Part shown: positions 60,874 through 64,000 of the stretch, one piece after another
Numbering within the stretch: position 1 is the stretch's first letter
How the letters are laid out: every line of letters starts with the position of its first letter
Origin: Paraburkholderia tropica
GTDB taxonomy: Bacteria; Pseudomonadota; Gammaproteobacteria; Burkholderiales; Burkholderiaceae
DNA length: 64,000 nt
Direction of reading: 5' to 3'
Assembly: GCF_900109265.1 (NCBI RefSeq)
Contig: NZ_FNZM01000022.1
Coordinates: 1 to 64,000, forward strand
The notes under the pieces: generated by a model
What the model was told of the DNA's origin: nothing
The model's database searches: none
The model's input: the letters and a program-made list of their open reading frames with translations, nothing else
Made by a program: the position numbers and the translations under genes

Positions 60874-62606
60874 ATACCGAAGTGCTCGACTACGACGTCG
60901 TGGTGATCGGCGGCGGCACGGCCGGCCCGATGGCGGCGATCAAGGCCAAGGAGCGCAATCCCGCACTCAGGGTGCTCGTGCTCGAAAAAGCGCATGTGAA
61001 GCGCAGCGGCGCGATTTCGATGGGCATGGACGGCCTGAATAACGCCGTGATTCCGGGCCACGCCACGCCCGAGCAATATACGCGCGAAATCACCATCGCG
61101 AACGACGGCATTGTCGATCAGGAGGCCGTGTATGCCTATGCGAAGCACAGCTTCACGACGATCGAGCAACTCGACCGCTGGGGCGTGAAATTCGAAAAGG
61201 ATGGCAATGGCGATTACGCGGTGAAGAAGGTTCATCACATGGGCGCGTATGTGCTGCCCATGCCCGAAGGCCACGACATCAAGAAGATTCTGTATCGGCA
61301 GCTCAAGCGCGCGCGCATCGAGATGACGAATCGCATCGTCACCACGCGCCTGCTGACCGACGCACAAGGCGCTGTTTGCGGCGTGCTCGGCTTCGACTGC
61401 CGCACGGCGCAATTCACGGTCGTGCGCGCGAAAGCCGTGATTCTCTGCTGCGGCGCGGCGGGACGCCTTGGCTTGCCCGCGTCCGGCTATTTGATGGGCA
61501 CGTACGAGAATCCGACCAATGCCGGCGACGGTTATGCCATGGCGTATCACGCGGGCGCGGCGCTCGCGAATCTCGAATGCTTCCAGATCAATCCGCTGAT
61601 CAAGGATTACAACGGCCCCGCGTGTGCTTACGTGACGGGACCGCTCGGCGGCTTCACGGCGAATGGTAAAGGCGAACGCTTCATCGAATGCGATTACTGG
61701 AGCGGCCAGATGATGTGGGAGTTTTACCGCGAACTGCAAAGCGGCAACGGACCGGTATTCCTGAAACTCGATCACCTCGCCGAAGAAACGATTCAAACCA
61801 TCGAGCAGATTCTGCACACGAACGAGCGGCCGAGTCGGGGGCGTTTTCATGCGGGACGCGGCACCGATTATCGCGAGCAGATGGTGGAAATGCATATCTC
61901 CGAAATTGGCTTTTGCAGCGGCCATAGCGCCTCGGGCGTGTATGTCGATGCGCGCGCGCAAACCACGGTGCCGGGTCTTTATGCGGCGGGCGACATGGCG
62001 GCCGTGCCGCACAACTATATGCTCGGCGCGTTCACCTACGGCTGGTTCGCCGGAGAAAACGCCGCGGAATATGCTGCAAGCCGCGAACACGCGCCGCTCG
62101 ATAGCGAGCAGGTCGAAGCCGAACGCGCGCGCATTTACGCGCCGCTCGAACGCGCGGACGGTTTCGCGCCCTCGCAAGTCGAATATAAATTGCGCCGCAT
62201 GGTGAACGATTATCTGCAACCGCCGAAAGCGACGCGCAAAATGGAAATTGGCTTGCAACGCTTCGAGGCGATCGAAGAAGATATCGGCGCAATCAAGGCC
62301 AACAATCCGCATGAATTGATGCGCGCGGCTGAAGTGCGTGCGATTCGCGACTGCGCGGAAATGGCCGCGCGCGCGTCGCTGTTTCGCACCGAGAGTCGCT
62401 GGGGTCTGTATCACCATCGCGTGGACTTTCCGCAGCGCGACGACGAACAGTGGTTCTGCCACACGCATTTGCGCAAGGACGAAGCGGGCCGCATGGTCAG
62501 CGAAAAGCGCCCCGTCGAGCCGTATATCGTGCCGGTTTCGAACGACGAGCGCGGCGCGTACGACCGCATGCGCATCCAACGCGAAGAAGCACTAGTCACG
62601 CACTAA
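60870..62606 (+). CDS. AprA/fumarate-reductase-like flavoprotein
   Basis: A 578-residue FAD protein. The N-terminal VVVIGGGTAGPMAAIKA is the dinucleotide fold, SGAISMGMDGLNNAVIPG matches adenylylsulfate reductase alpha more than succinate dehydrogenase, and GLYAAGDMAAVPHNYMLGAF closes the FAD domain. A ferredoxin gene of AprB plan follows directly. Related pairs are annotated asfA/asfB in arylsulfonate-using pseudomonads; that link is from memory and inference. It does not look like a true dissimilatory APS reductase locus because no sat or qmo genes are visible. It overlaps the GntR gene by 4 bp. Confidence 0.82.
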   Translation: MNTEVLDYDVVVIGGGTAGPMAAIKAKERNPALRVLVLEKAHVKRSGAISMGMDGLNNAVIPGHATPEQYTREITIANDGIVDQEAVYAYAKHSFTTIEQLDRWGVKFEKDGNGDYAVKKVHHMGAYVLPMPEGHDIKKILYRQLKRARIEMTNRIVTTRLLTDAQGAVCGVLGFDCRTAQFTVVRAKAVILCCGAAGRLGLPASGYLMGTYENPTNAGDGYAMAYHAGAALANLECFQINPLIKDYNGPACAYVTGPLGGFTANGKGERFIECDYWSGQMMWEFYRELQSGNGPVFLKLDHLAEETIQTIEQILHTNERPSRGRFHAGRGTDYREQMVEMHISEIGFCSGHSASGVYVDARAQTTVPGLYAAGDMAAVPHNYMLGAFTYGWFAGENAAEYAASREHAPLDSEQVEAERARIYAPLERADGFAPSQVEYKLRRMVNDYLQPPKATRKMEIGLQRFEAIEEDIGAIKANNPHELMRAAEVRAIRDCAEMAARASLFRTESRWGLYHHRVDFPQRDDEQWFCHTHLRKDEAGRMVSEKRPVEPYIVPVSNDERGAYDRMRIQREEALVTH

Positions 62607-62632
62607 TCGCCGGCCGCCATCAGGAAACGATC

Positions 62633-62878
62633 ATGAGCTTCACGCCCCACGACATTTTTCAGCGCAGCAGCGCGCCGGTGACCATCGACGAAGAACGCTG
62701 CATTGCGGATAAAGGCTGCACGGTTTGCGTCGACGTCTGCCCGCTCGATCTACTCGCCATCGACACCTCGAAAGGCAAGGCATACATGCAATTCGACGAA
62801 TGCTGGTATTGCATGCCCTGCGAGCGCGATTGCCCGACCGGCGCGGTGAAAGTCGATATTCCCTATCTGCTTCGATAG
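62633..62878 (+). CDS. 2[4Fe-4S] ferredoxin (AprB-like)
   Basis: An 81-residue ferredoxin with two complete cysteine sets: CIADKGCTVCVDVCP (C-x5-C-x2-C-x3-CP) and CWYCMPCERDCP (C-x2-C-x2-C-x3-CP). The widened first set is typical of AprB-type ferredoxins. The start at 62633 (MSFTPHDIFQ) has AGGAAA upstream. It lies 26 bp after the flavoprotein gene and surely serves as its electron partner. Confidence 0.9.
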   Translation: MSFTPHDIFQRSSAPVTIDEERCIADKGCTVCVDVCPLDLLAIDTSKGKAYMQFDECWYCMPCERDCPTGAVKVDIPYLLR

Positions 62879-62936
62879 CGATGGAGACGCATTCGACGAT
62901 CGCCCGCCCATCGCCATTAATTAGCCATCCTGTTCA

Positions 62937-63917
62937 ATGATTGATCCGACTCTCACCGATCTGCCGCCCGAAGCCGCCGCCGTGCTCGCGCGGCTCGCCA
63001 GCGAAGACGCAACCGTGCGCCGGATTGCCGTGCTCGATATTGGCGACCTCCAAGCGCCCGAGCTTGTCGGCGTGCTCGTCGGCACGTTGCGCGACGACGC
63101 CGCGCCGGAGGTGCGCCGCGAAGCGGCCACCGTGCTGGCGTCGTGGGAAAGCGAAGACGTGACCGAAGCGCTCTGCGCTGCGCTGCTCGACGCCGACGAC
63201 AACGTGCGCGACGCGGCGGCGCAAGCGCTTTCGGAACTCAAGGACGCCACGTCCGCGCCGGTATTGCGCCGCTGGGCGCAGCGCCCCGAACCGTTCGTGC
63301 GGCGCGCGGCGCTACGCGGCCTGCGCGAGTTGCGTGACGCAAGCGCCTTCGAACCGGCGCTCGACGCACTCGCCGACACTCATGCCGACGTGCGCCTCGA
63401 AGCGGTAGCCGTGCTCGGCTGGCTCAAGGATGCGCGCGCCCTGCGACCGCTCGCCAACGTCGCCGCACACGACACGCAAGCGGTCGTGCGCCGCGCCGCC
63501 ACCGGCGCGCTGGGTTTCGGCCCGATCGACGACGCCACGCTCGGCGACGCCCTGCTGCATGCGCTGCGTGACGCCGACTGGCAGGTGCGCGAGGAAGCGG
63601 CCACCACGCTCGGCAAGCTGCCCGTGGCGCGCGCGCGCGATCCGCTGATCGCAGCGCTCGCGGACGATTACTGGCAAGTGCGCCTGCGTGCCGCGCGGGC
63701 GCTCGGTCGCATGGGAGACGTGCAGGCTGCGTCCGCCCTGATCGCGCTGCTCGACCACTCGATCAGCAATTTGCGCAAGGAAGCGGCGCTGGCGCTCGGC
63801 GAACTCGAGACGTCCGAGGTCATCGCGCCGTTGCGCGCGGCGCTCGAAGACCGCGATCCGGAAGTGCGCAAAGCGGTGCGCATCGCGTTGCAGCAGCGCG
63901 AAGGACGGACGCCGTGA
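62937..63917 (+). CDS. HEAT-repeat protein (PBS-lyase-like repeats)
   Basis: A 326-residue protein made of about ten HEAT/PBS-lyase-like repeats, each near 31 residues. Examples are DDAAPEVRREAATVLASWE, DADDNVRDAAAQALSELKD, ADDYWQVRLRAARALGRMG and EDRDPEVRKAVRIALQQR. It should be a curved helical scaffold in the cytoplasm. Its place between a ferredoxin and a DUF971 gene suggests assembly or maturation of the flavoprotein-Fe-S pair. The stop overlaps the next start (GTGA). Confidence 0.88.
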   Translation: MIDPTLTDLPPEAAAVLARLASEDATVRRIAVLDIGDLQAPELVGVLVGTLRDDAAPEVRREAATVLASWESEDVTEALCAALLDADDNVRDAAAQALSELKDATSAPVLRRWAQRPEPFVRRAALRGLRELRDASAFEPALDALADTHADVRLEAVAVLGWLKDARALRPLANVAAHDTQAVVRRAATGALGFGPIDDATLGDALLHALRDADWQVREEAATTLGKLPVARARDPLIAALADDYWQVRLRAARALGRMGDVQAASALIALLDHSISNLRKEAALALGELETSEVIAPLRAALEDRDPEVRKAVRIALQQREGRTP

Positions 63918-64000
63918 ACGCGCCGGTCGAACTACGCCAGGCGCGCGACGCGCTCTCGCTGGTCTGGCCGAACGGCGACGTGCAGCGCATCGCGCACGCC
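63914..64000 (+). CDS. DUF971 (GBBH-like N-terminal domain) protein, 5' end only
   Basis: Only 29 codons are inside the window. The GTG start overlaps the HEAT-protein stop by 4 bp. The visible residues include LSLVWPNGDVQRIAHA, the opening of a DUF971 domain. Such domains occur at the N-terminus of gamma-butyrobetaine hydroxylase and in small proteins linked to Fe-S assembly. As part of the same operon it may help build or use the Fe-S centres. The rest lies beyond the window. Confidence 0.65.
   Translation, partial: MNAPVELRQARDALSLVWPNGDVQRIAHA

Noticed and set aside
60870..62878. True dissimilatory adenylylsulfate reductase (aprBA)
   Set aside because: Gene order is flavoprotein first, no sat or qmo genes are present, and the rest of the window indicates an ordinary heterotroph.
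1..64000. CRISPR arrays, tRNA, rRNA, integrases and transposases
   Set aside because: I looked for regularly spaced repeats, tRNA-like cloverleaf ends and recombinase motifs and found none.

Overview
The window looks like a chromosome segment of a Burkholderiaceae betaproteobacterium, most likely Paraburkholderia, Caballeronia or Burkholderia. The signs are high G+C, many LysR regulators, Bug/TctC-type binding proteins, Burkholderia-type trimeric porins, a secondary groESL under a CIRCE operator, and a 538-bp palindromic intergenic element of a kind I recall from these genomes. I saw no rRNA, tRNA, CRISPR array, transposase or replication origin.

Region 1 (1-16.5 kb), uptake and breakdown of organic acids or aromatics. 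Minus-strand genes encode a 4-oxalomesaconate hydratase-like amidohydrolase (cut by the window edge), a 4,5-dihydroxyphthalate decarboxylase-like protein, a LysR regulator, a carboxymuconolactone decarboxylase-family protein, a fused TctA-TctB permease, a second amidohydrolase, a TctC binding protein and a second, near-duplicate LysR. Next come a Tat-exported binding protein, two tandem porins and a NitT/TauT-type ABC transporter. The promoters of tctC and of both porins share a 46-bp element at fixed internal spacing, which suggests one regulon for outer-membrane entry and periplasmic capture.

Region 2 (16.7-28.7 kb), housekeeping. It holds a CIRCE-controlled groESL pair, a tonB-exbB-exbD-exbD operon, an MFS transporter, dinB with a LexA box, trpS, an M3 metallopeptidase and a VOC protein.

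Region 3 (28.7-35 kb), iron. A Fur-box-preceded receptor-FhuD-FhuB operon faces an AraC regulator. No FhuC ATPase is present. The TonB operon of region 2 could energise the receptor.

Region 4 (35.0-37.9 kb), a lower-G+C insert holding a compact four-gene cassette: PAAR, PAAR, GH24 lysozyme, LprI-family periplasmic protein. It reads as an orphan type VI secretion effector-immunity module and is the most interesting accessory locus here.

Region 5 (37.9-51.3 kb), mixed. It has an MHS-family transporter with an AhpD-like protein, a sulfotransferase-like protein, an orphan fimbrial-adhesin-like protein, a GFA protein, a DMT exporter, two LysR regulators, a GNAT, and a three-subunit FAD/Fe-S/cytochrome c sugar dehydrogenase.

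Region 6 (51.4-59.9 kb), a partial type II secretion locus. The minor pseudopilins gspI-J-K lie downstream of a phospholipase C/acid phosphatase-like lipoprotein and a di-heme peroxidase, with the secretin gspD diverging. The ATPase, inner-membrane and major pseudopilin genes are absent.

Region 7 (60-64 kb) is a GntR-led operon with an AprA/fumarate-reductase-like flavoprotein, a 2[4Fe-4S] ferredoxin, a HEAT-repeat protein and a DUF971 gene cut by the window end. It resembles the asfAB modules linked to sulfonate sulfur metabolism.
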